Shown: piece by piece, positions 46,069-54,271 of the stretch | Numbering within the stretch: the first letter of the stretch is position 1 | Layout: every line of letters begins with the position of its first letter | Source: Kaistia hirudinis | GTDB lineage: Bacteria; Pseudomonadota; Alphaproteobacteria; Rhizobiales; Kaistiaceae | DNA length: 64,000 bases | Assembly: GCF_014196455.1 (NCBI RefSeq) | Contig: NZ_JACIDS010000001.1 | Span: 806,001-870,000, forward strand | Direction: 5' to 3' | The notes under the pieces: model-generated | Database searches by the model: none | What the model was told of the DNA's origin: nothing | Seen by the model: only the letters and a program-made list of their open reading frames with translations | Made by a program: the position numbers and the translations under genes

Positions 46069-47787
46069 ATGGCAAAGATCTCGAGGCAGCAATATTCGGA
46101 CCTCTATGGGCCGACGACGGGCGACAAGATCCGCCTCGGCGACACGGATCTCTACATCGAGATCGAGAAGGACCTGCGCGTCTATGGCGAAGAGGCCGTC
46201 TATGGCGGCGGCAAGACGCTGCGCGACGGCATGGGCTATGACAACGAGCTCACCAGCGCTGCCGGCGCGCCGGATCTGGTGATCACGAACGTCACCATCC
46301 TCGACGCGGTCCAGGGCGTCATCAAGGCCGATGTCGGCATCAAGAACGGCCTCGTCTGCGGCATCGGCAAGGCCGGCAACCCGTCGACCATGTCGGGCGT
46401 CACGCCGGGCCTCGCGCTCGGGCCGGGCACCGACGCCATCTCGGGCGAGCACCTGATCCTGACCGCGGGCGGCATCGACGCGCACGTCCACTACATCTCG
46501 CCCCAGCAGGCGCAGGCGGCGCTGTCGAACGGCATCACCACCGTGTTCGGCGGCGGCATCGGCCCGTCCGACGGCACCAACGGCACGACGATCACGCCGG
46601 GGACGTGGAACATCGAGATGATGCTCCGCTCCTTCGACGGCTGGCCGGTGAATGCCGGCGTGCTCGGCAAGGGCAATGGTTCGGCGCCGCTTCCGCTCGA
46701 AGAGCAGATCATTGCCGGCGCGGCGGGTCTCAAGATCCACGAGGACTGGGGCTCGACGCCGGGCGCGATCCGCAATGCGCTCACCGTCGCGGACAATTAC
46801 GACATCCAGGTCTGCATCCATACGGACACGCTGAACGAGGCGGGCTTCGTCGAGAACACGATTGCCGCCTTCGAAGGCCGGACGATCCACACCTACCACA
46901 CGGAAGGCGCCGGCGGCGGCCACGCCCCGGACATTATCCGCGTGGCAGGCCTCTCCAACGTCCTGCCGAGCTCGACCAATCCGACCCTGCCCTACGGGAT
47001 CAACTCGCAGGCCGAATTGTTCGACATGACGATGATCTGTCACAATCTCTCACCGAAGATCCCGACGGACGTCGCCTTCGCCGAGAGCCGCGTCCGTGCG
47101 GAGACGATCGCGGCGGAGAACGTGCTGCACGATCTCGGCGCGATCTCGATCCTCTCGAGCGACAGCCAGGCCATGGGCCGCATCGGCGAGAACTGGATGC
47201 GCACCATCCAGACGGCCGATCTGATGAAGCAGCGCGCGGGCGCCTATGCCGGCGATACCTCGGGCAACGACAACCAGCGCGTCCTGCGCTTCGTCGCCAA
47301 GGTGACGATCAATCCGGCGATCGCGCAGGGCGTCAGCCACGTGATCGGCTCGATCGAGGTCGGCAAGATGGCCGATCTGGTGCTCTGGGAGCCGGCCTTC
47401 TTCGGCGCCAAGCCGAAGATGATCATCAAGGGCGGCATGATCTCCTGGGCGCTGATGGGCGATCCGAACGCCTCGCTGCCGACCCCGCAGCCGGTCATGT
47501 ACCGGCCGATGTTCGCCGCGCAGGGCTCGGCTCTTGCCAAGACGCGCGTGACGTTCACCTCGCATGCCGCCTTCGAGGACGGCATCGTCGATCGCTACGA
47601 GCTGAAGTCCCAGGTCGTGCCGGTCTATGGCACGCGGACGGCCACCAAGGCATCGATGGTCCGAAATTCCGCGATGCCCCGGATCGAGGTCAATCCCGAG
47701 ACCTTCGCCGTCACCGTCGACGGCAAGCACGCCACGATCGAGCCGGCGAAGCGCGTGCCGCTGAGCCAGCTCTATTTCTTCAGCTGA
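46069..47787 (+). CDS. ureC: Urease alpha (catalytic) subunit
   Basis: UreC hydrolyses urea at a dinuclear nickel centre. The 572-residue protein has all metal ligands in place: H139 and H141 (DAHVH), carbamylated K222 (GLKIHEDWG), H251 (CIHTDTLNE), H277 ([15 protein letters not shown]) and D365 (SSDSQAMGR), each five above the Klebsiella numbers. The mobile flap keeps Cys324 and catalytic His325, but the next residue, His in the Klebsiella and Helicobacter enzymes, is Asn326 (MICHNLSP). It is 37 bases after ureB and 43 before the first crcB gene. Confidence 0.98.
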   Translation: MAKISRQQYSDLYGPTTGDKIRLGDTDLYIEIEKDLRVYGEEAVYGGGKTLRDGMGYDNELTSAAGAPDLVITNVTILDAVQGVIKADVGIKNGLVCGIGKAGNPSTMSGVTPGLALGPGTDAISGEHLILTAGGIDAHVHYISPQQAQAALSNGITTVFGGGIGPSDGTNGTTITPGTWNIEMMLRSFDGWPVNAGVLGKGNGSAPLPLEEQIIAGAAGLKIHEDWGSTPGAIRNALTVADNYDIQVCIHTDTLNEAGFVENTIAAFEGRTIHTYHTEGAGGGHAPDIIRVAGLSNVLPSSTNPTLPYGINSQAELFDMTMICHNLSPKIPTDVAFAESRVRAETIAAENVLHDLGAISILSSDSQAMGRIGENWMRTIQTADLMKQRAGAYAGDTSGNDNQRVLRFVAKVTINPAIAQGVSHVIGSIEVGKMADLVLWEPAFFGAKPKMIIKGGMISWALMGDPNASLPTPQPVMYRPMFAAQGSALAKTRVTFTSHAAFEDGIVDRYELKSQVVPVYGTRTATKASMVRNSAMPRIEVNPETFAVTVDGKHATIEPAKRVPLSQLYFFS

Positions 47788-47830
47788 AGCACCACATCGC
47801 CGCCGCGGGGCTCCCCTCCGCGGCGGCGCG

Positions 47831-48229
47831 ATGGCGTCGGGGCCGATGGACATAGTCGATATCCTGTTGGTGGCATTGGGAGGCGGGATCGGCTCCCTGC
47901 TGCGCTGGCAAATCGGCCGGATCATCGACCGGCATATCGGCTCGGCCTTCAAGGTCAGCACCTTCTTCATCAATGTCTCCGGTGCCTTCGTCATCGCCTA
48001 TGTGTCGGCCTCGTTGGCGATCGGTTGGCAGCATCGTTTTGGCGACGTCATCTCCTCGCTGGTCCTTACCGGTGTCCTCGGCGGATACACGACGTTCAGC
48101 ACCATGCAGCTCGATGCCGTGCAGACGGCGGGTGCGAACCGGCATGTACTCGCGATCGTCTATCTCGCGACTTCGGTCGGCGGCGGCCTTCTGGCCGCAG
48201 CCGCCGGCGTCGCGCTGGCGCGGGCATAG
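47831..48229 (+). CDS. crcB: CrcB/Fluc fluoride channel, first copy
   Basis: CrcB (Fluc) proteins form dual-topology fluoride channels that let fluoride leave the cytoplasm. This 132-residue, four-helix protein has GGGIGSLLRWQIG, the pore asparagine in STFFINVSGAFVIA and GVLGGYTTFSTM. The last segment usually reads TTFSTF; here the second pore phenylalanine is methionine, so this subunit may be the less active half of a heterodimer. It lies inside the urease operon, 43 bases after ureC and nine before the second copy. Either of two ATGs (47831, 47846) could be the start. Confidence 0.88.
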   Translation: MASGPMDIVDILLVALGGGIGSLLRWQIGRIIDRHIGSAFKVSTFFINVSGAFVIAYVSASLAIGWQHRFGDVISSLVLTGVLGGYTTFSTMQLDAVQTAGANRHVLAIVYLATSVGGGLLAAAAGVALARA

Positions 48230-48238
48230 GAGGCGTCG

Positions 48239-48622
48239 ATGTGGCAGGCGCCGGTCATCGTTTTCGTGGGAGGTGGGCTCGGGGCCGTCACGCGCGAGTT
48301 TCTCGTGCTCGTGCTGGGCAGTTACAGCAGCGCGTTTCCGGTCGACATCTTCGCGGCGAACATCCTCGCGTCGTTTTTGCTCGGACTCGTCTTCGGTCTC
48401 CACCAGGCGCATCGTGCGTCGGACCATGTCGCACTTCTGATCTCGACCGGGTTCTGCGGCGGCATGTCGACCTTCTCGACCTTCATCTTCGGAGCCTTTT
48501 CGGAAATGACGAGACCCGGCCAGCTGGGGCTTTCGCTCCTCTACATCATCGCCAGTCTCGTCGTCGGCTACAGCGTTACATGGCTTGGACTTCGCACCGC
48601 GGCGCAATTGCGTCGCGCCTGA
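48239..48622 (+). CDS. crcB: CrcB/Fluc fluoride channel, second copy
   Basis: The second Fluc subunit has 127 residues and four helices with GGGLGAVTREFLV, the pore asparagine in IFAANILASFLLG and GFCGGMSTFSTFIFG, retaining both pore phenylalanines. Tandem crcB genes commonly encode heterodimeric channels. The pair is placed between ureC and ureE, with 24 bases to ureE, so it is transcribed with urease. This suggests export of fluoride, which binds the nickel centre of urease and inhibits it; that link is inferred. Confidence 0.88.
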   Translation: MWQAPVIVFVGGGLGAVTREFLVLVLGSYSSAFPVDIFAANILASFLLGLVFGLHQAHRASDHVALLISTGFCGGMSTFSTFIFGAFSEMTRPGQLGLSLLYIIASLVVGYSVTWLGLRTAAQLRRA

Positions 48623-48646
48623 AGTCCGGGCGTTCGGAGGCACATC

Positions 48647-49348
48647 ATGATTCTCGTCGAAACCAAGCTCGGTAACCTCAGCGACCCCGTCTGGCGCGAG
48701 CGCGCCGCGCACGCCCGGCTGGACCCTCTGGTTCTGGAGCAGTGGGAGGCTCCGAAGAACCGGTTGCGCAAGGCCAGCGAGGGCGGGATCGAGCTCGCGA
48801 TCTCGCTGCCGCGCTCGGAGCATCTGCACGACGGCGACGTGCTCCATTTCGACGCCGCGAACAACATCATCGTCGCGGCGCGGATCGCGTTGAAAGAGGT
48901 GCTCGTCATCGAGCTGGAGGGCCTCGAATCGCTGTCTCCGGCCGAAATCCTGCGCACCTGCTTCGAGCTCGGCCACGGCCTCGGCAACCAGCATTGGCCC
49001 GCGGTGATCAAGGGCACGACGGTCTATGTGCCGCTCTCCGTCGACCAGAAGGTCATGGCCTCGGTCATGCGCACCCATGCCTATCAGCATGTGACCACCC
49101 GCTTCGCACCTGGCGAGGAAATCGCAGCCAAGCTCGACGCCAAGGAGGTTCGGCTGCTCTTCGCCGGCGCCGACGCGACGCCGCACCACCATCTCGGCGA
49201 TCACGCGCGCGGGACCCATACGCATAGCCACGAGCATGGCGCGGCGCACGATCACACGCATGTCCACGACCATGATCACGACCACCATCATGACCATGAT
49301 CACGGTCACTCGCATTCCCACAGCCATTCCCATTCCACGGTGAAATGA
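48647..49348 (+). CDS. ureE: Urease accessory protein UreE with long histidine tail
   Basis: UreE is the nickel metallochaperone that delivers Ni2+ to UreG and the apo-urease complex. The 233-residue protein has the N-terminal peptide-binding domain, the metal-binding domain with CFELGHGLGNQHWPAVI (conserved His) and YVPLSVDQKVM, and a C-terminal tail of about 55 residues with 24 histidines in DHDHDHHH-type runs. Such tails bind several nickel ions and act as stores. Its stop overlaps the ureF start (ATGA). Confidence 0.95.
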   Translation: MILVETKLGNLSDPVWRERAAHARLDPLVLEQWEAPKNRLRKASEGGIELAISLPRSEHLHDGDVLHFDAANNIIVAARIALKEVLVIELEGLESLSPAEILRTCFELGHGLGNQHWPAVIKGTTVYVPLSVDQKVMASVMRTHAYQHVTTRFAPGEEIAAKLDAKEVRLLFAGADATPHHHLGDHARGTHTHSHEHGAAHDHTHVHDHDHDHHHDHDHGHSHSHSHSHSTVK

Positions 49349-50070
49349 TGCCCGGCGGCGGGAGCACAAAGCGCGGCGCGCCATCGGGGATGGCGCATCT
49401 CGCGAGGCTGTTGCAGTTCTCGGATTCGACGCTGCCAATCGGCTCGTTCGCCTTTTCGAACGGGCTCGAATCCGCACTGCAGACCGGCGTGGTCTCGAAC
49501 GCGGACAGTCTGCTGCGCTATGTCGAGCTGATCCTGCGCCAGACGTCGCGGATGGACGGCATCGCCCTGCTCCACGCCCACCGCGCCGCGCTTTCCGGCG
49601 ATTATGACGGCATTCTCGAAGCCGACCAGGAGATCTTCTGCCGTCGCGTCGGCGAGGAGCAGCAATTGATGCTGACACGGGTCGGCAAGAAGTTCGCCGA
49701 ACTGGTCCTGAAGATCTCCCCTTCACCGGTGCTGGAACGCTGGCTCGGCGACATCAAGGCCGGCAACACGCCCGGCTGCTATCCCGTCGGCCAGGCGATC
49801 GCTCTCGCGCATATGGGCGCGGACGAGCGCGAGGCCTTCGTCATGCACCAATATGGCGTCGCCTCGATGATCCTCTCGGCGGCGCTCCGTCTGATGCGGA
49901 TCGACCATCTCGATACGCAGCGCATCCTGTTCACGGCGCAGGGACGCGTCGAAGGCGACTATTCCGCCGTGCGCGAACTGACGCTCGACGAGATGGCGTC
50001 CTTCGCGCCGGTCTTCGACGTCCTCGTCGCGCATCACACCACCACCCATGTCCGCCTGTTCATGAACTGA
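49345..50070 (+). CDS. ureF: Urease accessory protein UreF
   Basis: UreF joins UreD and UreG in the complex that activates urease and acts as a gate for GTP hydrolysis. The 241-residue helical protein has LLQFSDSTLPIGSFAFSNGLE near the N-terminus, GNTPGCYPVGQAIALAH and the end APVFDVLVAHHTTTHVRLFMN, all characteristic. It begins at the ATG overlapping the ureE stop. The first 15 residues vary in the family, and M16 is an alternative start. Confidence 0.95.
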   Translation: MMPGGGSTKRGAPSGMAHLARLLQFSDSTLPIGSFAFSNGLESALQTGVVSNADSLLRYVELILRQTSRMDGIALLHAHRAALSGDYDGILEADQEIFCRRVGEEQQLMLTRVGKKFAELVLKISPSPVLERWLGDIKAGNTPGCYPVGQAIALAHMGADEREAFVMHQYGVASMILSAALRLMRIDHLDTQRILFTAQGRVEGDYSAVRELTLDEMASFAPVFDVLVAHHTTTHVRLFMN

Positions 50071-50097
50071 ACGGGACATCGGCAAAGGAAACGGCCC

Positions 50098-50745
50098 ATG
50101 AAGAAGATCACCCGTATCGGCATCGGCGGCCCCGTCGGCTCCGGCAAGACCGCCGTCATCGAGACCATCACCCCCCGCCTGATCGATCTCGGCATCAAGC
50201 CGCTGATCATCACCAATGACGTGGTGACGACGGAGGACGCGAAGCAGGTTCGCCGTACGCTGAACGGCATCCTGATCGAGGAGAAGATCGTCGGCGTCGA
50301 GACCGGTGCCTGTCCGCACACGGCCGTGCGCGAGGATCCGTCGATGAACATCGCCGCGGTCGAGGAGCTCGAGGAGAAATATCCCGACAGCGACGTGATC
50401 CTGATCGAATCCGGCGGCGACAATCTCACGCTGACCTTCAGCCCGGCGCTCGCGGACTTCTACATCTACGTGATCGACGTCGCCGCGGGCGACAAGATCC
50501 CGCGCAAGAACGGCGCCGGCGTCTGCCAGTCCGACATCCTCGTGATCAACAAGAAGGATCTCGCGCCCTATGTCGGCGCCAGCCTCGAGGTCATGGACCG
50601 CGATTCGAAGCTGATGCGCGGCAAGAAGCCGTTCCTGTTCACCAACTGCAAGACCGGCGAAGGCATCGACGAGCTCATCCGTCTGATCCTCGACATGGCG
50701 CTGTTCGACGTGAAGGTGAACGAGCCCGCACCGGCGAGCGCCTGA
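50098..50745 (+). CDS. ureG: Urease accessory GTPase UreG
   Basis: UreG is the SIMIBI-class GTPase that carries nickel to urease. The 215-residue protein has the P-loop [12 protein letters not shown], the metal-binding CPH motif in [27 protein letters not shown] and the guanine-specificity NKKD. It is 27 bases after ureF and four before ureD. Confidence 0.97.
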   Translation: MKKITRIGIGGPVGSGKTAVIETITPRLIDLGIKPLIITNDVVTTEDAKQVRRTLNGILIEEKIVGVETGACPHTAVREDPSMNIAAVEELEEKYPDSDVILIESGGDNLTLTFSPALADFYIYVIDVAAGDKIPRKNGAGVCQSDILVINKKDLAPYVGASLEVMDRDSKLMRGKKPFLFTNCKTGEGIDELIRLILDMALFDVKVNEPAPASA

Positions 50746-50749
50746 GCCC

Positions 50750-51685
50750 ATGTCGCTTCACGAGCAGCTCGGCCGCCTGGATGCGGCGCGTGAGGTCAGC
50801 GGCTTCAAGAGCGAGCCGGCGCAGATGCGCGCGGCTGCGCCCGGCAAGGTCGGCGAGCTTCGGCTCGGCTTCTCGCTCCGCGGCGGGCGTTCGGTGCTGC
50901 ACGACCTCTATCGCGTGGCACCCCTGCTGGTGCAGCAGGCGCTCTATTTCGACGAGGCGATGCCGGAGCTGCCGATCTGCCCGATCATTTCGGTCGGCGG
51001 CGGCATCCTGCAGGGCGACCGCTACAAGATCGACATCAAGGTGGAAGCCGGCGCCTCGGCGCAGGTCACCACCCAGAGCGCGAACCGCGTCCACCAGATG
51101 GATGCCAACTACGCCTCGCAGCACCAGACCGTGACCGTCGAGAGCGGGGCCTATCTCGAATATCTGCCCGACTTCACGATCCTCTATCGCGACTCCCGCT
51201 TCATCAACCAGACCGACATCGTCATCGCCGCGGACGCGACGCTGATCTATGGCGAGATGATCCTTGCCGGACGCAAGCATCATCATGCCGACGAGCGGTT
51301 CGGCTTCGACCTCCTGTCTATGGCCGTCACGGCTCGGCGGCCGGATGGGAAGAAGCTGTTCACGGAGAAGCTCCTGATCGAGAAGGGCGATCCGACCATC
51401 GACGATCCGGCCGTGATGAAGGGTTTCGACGCCTTCGCCAACGTCCTCTGCCTCACGCCGCCGGACGTGGCGACGCGGATCAAGGAGCGGTTCGGCACGA
51501 ATTTCCCGGATGAGGCGCCGCGCGCGATTTCCGGCGTCAGCCGCCTGCCCAACGGCGCGGGGCTGATGCTGCGGGCCGTCGGCGTCGAGAGCTACGACGT
51601 GCGACGCGAGGTGCGACGCTTCTGGCAGATCGTCCGCGAAGAGGCTCGCGGTCGAACGCTCCCGCAAGAATTCCTTTGGCGCTGA
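50750..51685 (+). CDS. ureD: Urease accessory protein UreD (UreH)
   Basis: UreD binds the apo-urease and, with UreF and UreG, provides a tunnel for nickel. The 311-residue beta-rich protein contains PIISVGGGILQGDRYKIDIKVEAGASAQVTTQSANRVHQM, AYLEYLPDFTILYRDSRFINQTDI and YGEMILAGRKHHH, typical of the family. Here ureD is the last accessory gene rather than the first of the urease operon, as in Brucella ure-2. It ends 16 bases before the urea transporter gene. Confidence 0.95.
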   Translation: MSLHEQLGRLDAAREVSGFKSEPAQMRAAAPGKVGELRLGFSLRGGRSVLHDLYRVAPLLVQQALYFDEAMPELPICPIISVGGGILQGDRYKIDIKVEAGASAQVTTQSANRVHQMDANYASQHQTVTVESGAYLEYLPDFTILYRDSRFINQTDIVIAADATLIYGEMILAGRKHHHADERFGFDLLSMAVTARRPDGKKLFTEKLLIEKGDPTIDDPAVMKGFDAFANVLCLTPPDVATRIKERFGTNFPDEAPRAISGVSRLPNGAGLMLRAVGVESYDVRREVRRFWQIVREEARGRTLPQEFLWR

Positions 51686-51701
51686 CGGAAAGACCAAAGC
51701 C

Positions 51702-52709
51702 ATGGCCGAGCAGAAAAGCAATGTCCTGACGGAATCCCTCAAGGGAACGAGCCAGGTGTTCTTCATGGAGAACCCGATCACCGGCGTTCTCTTCTTTGTC
51801 GCCATGGCCTATGCGTCCTACGTGTCCGGCGTCTGGGCGACCACGATCGGCGCCGCGATCGGCGTCGTCGTCGCGACGCTGACGGCGCGGCTGCTCGATT
51901 GCGACGAGAAATCGGTCGCGTCCGGCCTGTTCGGCTTCAACGGCGTTCTCGTCGGCGCGGCGCTGCCGACCTTCATCGCAGCCTCGCCCCAGCTCTGGGT
52001 CTATGTCGTGGTGGGCGCCGCCGCGAGCACGGTGATCACCGCCGCGTTCAGCGCGACGCTGACGGCGAAATGGGGCATTCCCGGCTCGACCGGCCCGTTC
52101 GTGCTCACCGGCTGGCTGATGGTCGCGGGCGCGTATTCCTTCGGCGGGCTGCATGTCACCGGCGACACGCCGAAGCTCGCCAGCGATTATGTGCAGGGCC
52201 TCGTCGCCATTCCTGCGCCGCTTGAACTCGTGCAGATCTTCTTCCGCAATATCGGGCAGGTCTATCTGCTGGGCAGTGAGATCTCCGGCGCGATTATCCT
52301 TGTCGGCATCTTCATCGCCTCGGTGCCGGCCGGCATCGCCGCCGCCATCGGCTCGCTGATCGCCATGATCGTGTCGATCGGCATGGGCGCCGATCCCGCC
52401 ATTGTGAGCCAGGGCCTCTACGGCTTCAGCCCCGTCCTGACGGCGATAGCCGTCGGCGTGATCTTCCTGAAAACCTCGCCGCGCGTCGCGATCTATGCTG
52501 CGCTCGCCACCGTGGTGACCGTATTTGTCCAGGGTGCGCTGGACGTCATGGTATCGCCGGCCGGTATACCATCGTTCACCGCTCCTTATGTGTTGACGAT
52601 GTACCTTTTCATTGCGCCGAAGAAGCTTCTGGCGCCGCATCCGCACAAGCCGGTTGCCGGCCATATGGTCGACAAAGCCAGTGCAAAGGCTCACGCGGCG
52701 GCCAGCTAG
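51702..52709 (+). CDS. ureT: UT-family urea transporter
   Basis: This is a 335-residue polytopic protein of the urea transporter family (UT/Yut). The two-fold repeat is visible: FFMENPITGVLFFVAMAYAS with GLFGFNGVLVGAALPTF in the first half, and FFRNIGQVYLLGSEISGAIILVGIFIAS with GLYGFSPVLTAIAVGV in the second, each carrying the LxxGxxGFNxxL-like filter motif. It lets urea enter the cytoplasm for the urease encoded upstream. A transporter of this type follows ureD in Brucella ure-2. It is 16 bases after ureD. Confidence 0.92.
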   Translation: MAEQKSNVLTESLKGTSQVFFMENPITGVLFFVAMAYASYVSGVWATTIGAAIGVVVATLTARLLDCDEKSVASGLFGFNGVLVGAALPTFIAASPQLWVYVVVGAAASTVITAAFSATLTAKWGIPGSTGPFVLTGWLMVAGAYSFGGLHVTGDTPKLASDYVQGLVAIPAPLELVQIFFRNIGQVYLLGSEISGAIILVGIFIASVPAGIAAAIGSLIAMIVSIGMGADPAIVSQGLYGFSPVLTAIAVGVIFLKTSPRVAIYAALATVVTVFVQGALDVMVSPAGIPSFTAPYVLTMYLFIAPKKLLAPHPHKPVAGHMVDKASAKAHAAAS

Positions 52710-52836
52710 GGCCGCGGTACCGACCGAGACCGCCGGCCGGAGACCGTCCGGCGGCTCATTCCTGACACATGCTTCACGCGGCATCCCCGGGGGCTCGGGC
52801 TGAACCGAAGTCGGGGGAGAGATCAAGGGAAGTCCG

Positions 52837-54078
52837 ATGCAAAACATCAATGCCGGCGATACCGCCTTCGTCCTGATGTGTACCGCGCTGGTATGCATGA
52901 TGACCCCAGCCCTGGCGCTCTTCTATGGAGGGCTCGTGCGGCAGCGCGACATGCTGTCGGTCATGATCCAGAACTTCGTCTGCATTGGCGTCGTCGGCCT
53001 GATCTGGGTCTTCGGCGGCTTCAGCCTGGCGTTCGGCCCCGACATCGGCGGCGTGATCGGCAATATCGTGCCCTATTTCGGCATGTATCAGGTCGGCATC
53101 GAACCCAACCCGACTTATGCGCCGAACGTGCCGTTCATGCTGGTCTTCGCCTATCAGATGATGTTCGCCATCATCACGCCGGCGCTGATGACCGGCGCCT
53201 TTGTCGGCCGCTTCCGCTTCGGCGCCTATCTGTTCTTCATCGCGCTGTGGACCATTCTCGTCTACCTGCCGGCCGCGCACTGGATCTGGGGCGGCGGTTT
53301 CCTGGCGAAGCTTGGCGTCGTCGACTTCGCCGGCGGTATCGTCATCCACACCGCGGCGGGCTTCTCGGCTCTGGCGACGGCGAAATATCTCGGGAAGCGC
53401 AAGATGCCGGCCGGCGAGTCGGAATCCTCGCCTGCAAGCCTGCCGCTGGTTGCGCTCGGCGCGGGGCTGCTCTGGTTCGGCTGGTTCGGCTTCAACGCCG
53501 GCGGCGCCTATGCCGCCGATGCGCTCGCCGCCTATGCCTTCACCAACACCATGCTGGCCGGCTCGATCGCCATGCTGGTCTGGATGTTCTGGGAATGGCG
53601 CGAGAGCGGCCGCACGACCTTCTCGGGCGTGCTGGTCGGCGCCGTCGCGGGCCTCGCGACGATCACGCCGGCCTCCGGCTATGTCGAACCCATGGCGGCC
53701 CTCGCCATCGGCGCGATCGGCGCCACCGCCTGCTACCACGCCAAGCATGTGCAGAAGGCGCTCGGCGTCGACGACACGCTTGAGGTCTGGCGCGCCCATG
53801 GCGTCGGCGGCATGACCGGCGCGCTGCTGATCGGCATTCTGGCGAGCTCGAGCATCAACAAGGTGGCGGCGAGCGCCGGTCAGTTCGGCGTCCAATTGCT
53901 GGCTGTCGTCATCGTCGCCGTCTACGCGTCGGTGGTCACCTTCATCCTGCTGAAGATCCTCGATATGCTCGGCATCCTGCGCGTCTCGCCCGACGTGCAG
54001 TTGAAGGGCCTCGACGAGGTGCAGGTCGGCGAAAGCGCCTATCATCTCTGGGGCATGGATCGCACGCTGCCGAAATAG
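52837..54078 (+). CDS. amt: Ammonium transporter, Amt/MEP/Rh family
   Basis: This 413-residue protein has eleven predicted helices. The twin pore histidines are in GIVIHTAAGFSAL and WRAHGVGGMTGA, and the signature segment is FAYQMMFAIITPALMTGAFVGRF. It has no signal peptide-like extension and no glnK next to it, unlike the main glnK-amtB pair of most proteobacteria. Lying last in the urease island, it may recover ammonia lost after urea hydrolysis. It is 127 bases after the urea transporter, so it may have its own promoter. A terminator follows. Confidence 0.94.
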   Translation: MQNINAGDTAFVLMCTALVCMMTPALALFYGGLVRQRDMLSVMIQNFVCIGVVGLIWVFGGFSLAFGPDIGGVIGNIVPYFGMYQVGIEPNPTYAPNVPFMLVFAYQMMFAIITPALMTGAFVGRFRFGAYLFFIALWTILVYLPAAHWIWGGGFLAKLGVVDFAGGIVIHTAAGFSALATAKYLGKRKMPAGESESSPASLPLVALGAGLLWFGWFGFNAGGAYAADALAAYAFTNTMLAGSIAMLVWMFWEWRESGRTTFSGVLVGAVAGLATITPASGYVEPMAALAIGAIGATACYHAKHVQKALGVDDTLEVWRAHGVGGMTGALLIGILASSSINKVAASAGQFGVQLLAVVIVAVYASVVTFILLKILDMLGILRVSPDVQLKGLDEVQVGESAYHLWGMDRTLPK

Positions 54079-54134
54079 CCTCGCGCATCGCGGGCGCCGT
54101 ATGGTCAGCCCGCCGGTCCGCCGGTTCGAATGAG

Positions 54135-54172
54135 AGCACGCCCGGTCTCGATGAGGCCGGGCGTGCTTTCTG
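54135..54172 (+). terminator. Terminator after amt, end of the urease island
   Basis: An 11-bp perfect stem AGCACGCCCGG/CCGGGCGTGCT (54135-54145 with 54157-54167) is followed by TTCTGTCTT, a weak T-rich tail. It lies 57 bases after the amt stop. Confidence 0.8.
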
Positions 54173-54271
54173 TCTTCTGTTCATCCGCATGCGGCCTGGC
54201 GGGGCCAAGCGCCGACGCATCGGAACCAAGCCTGGAGAGTGACGGCCGAGGCCCGGCCGTGCGCGGTGGTC

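Noticed and set aside
47788-47830. Possible fluoride riboswitch before the first crcB
   Set aside because: Only 43 bases separate ureC from crcB, and no pseudoknot-forming pattern of the crcB motif was seen.
54119-54131. GGTTCGAAT, resembling a tRNA T-arm
   Set aside because: No cloverleaf can be drawn around it and no other tRNA parts are present.
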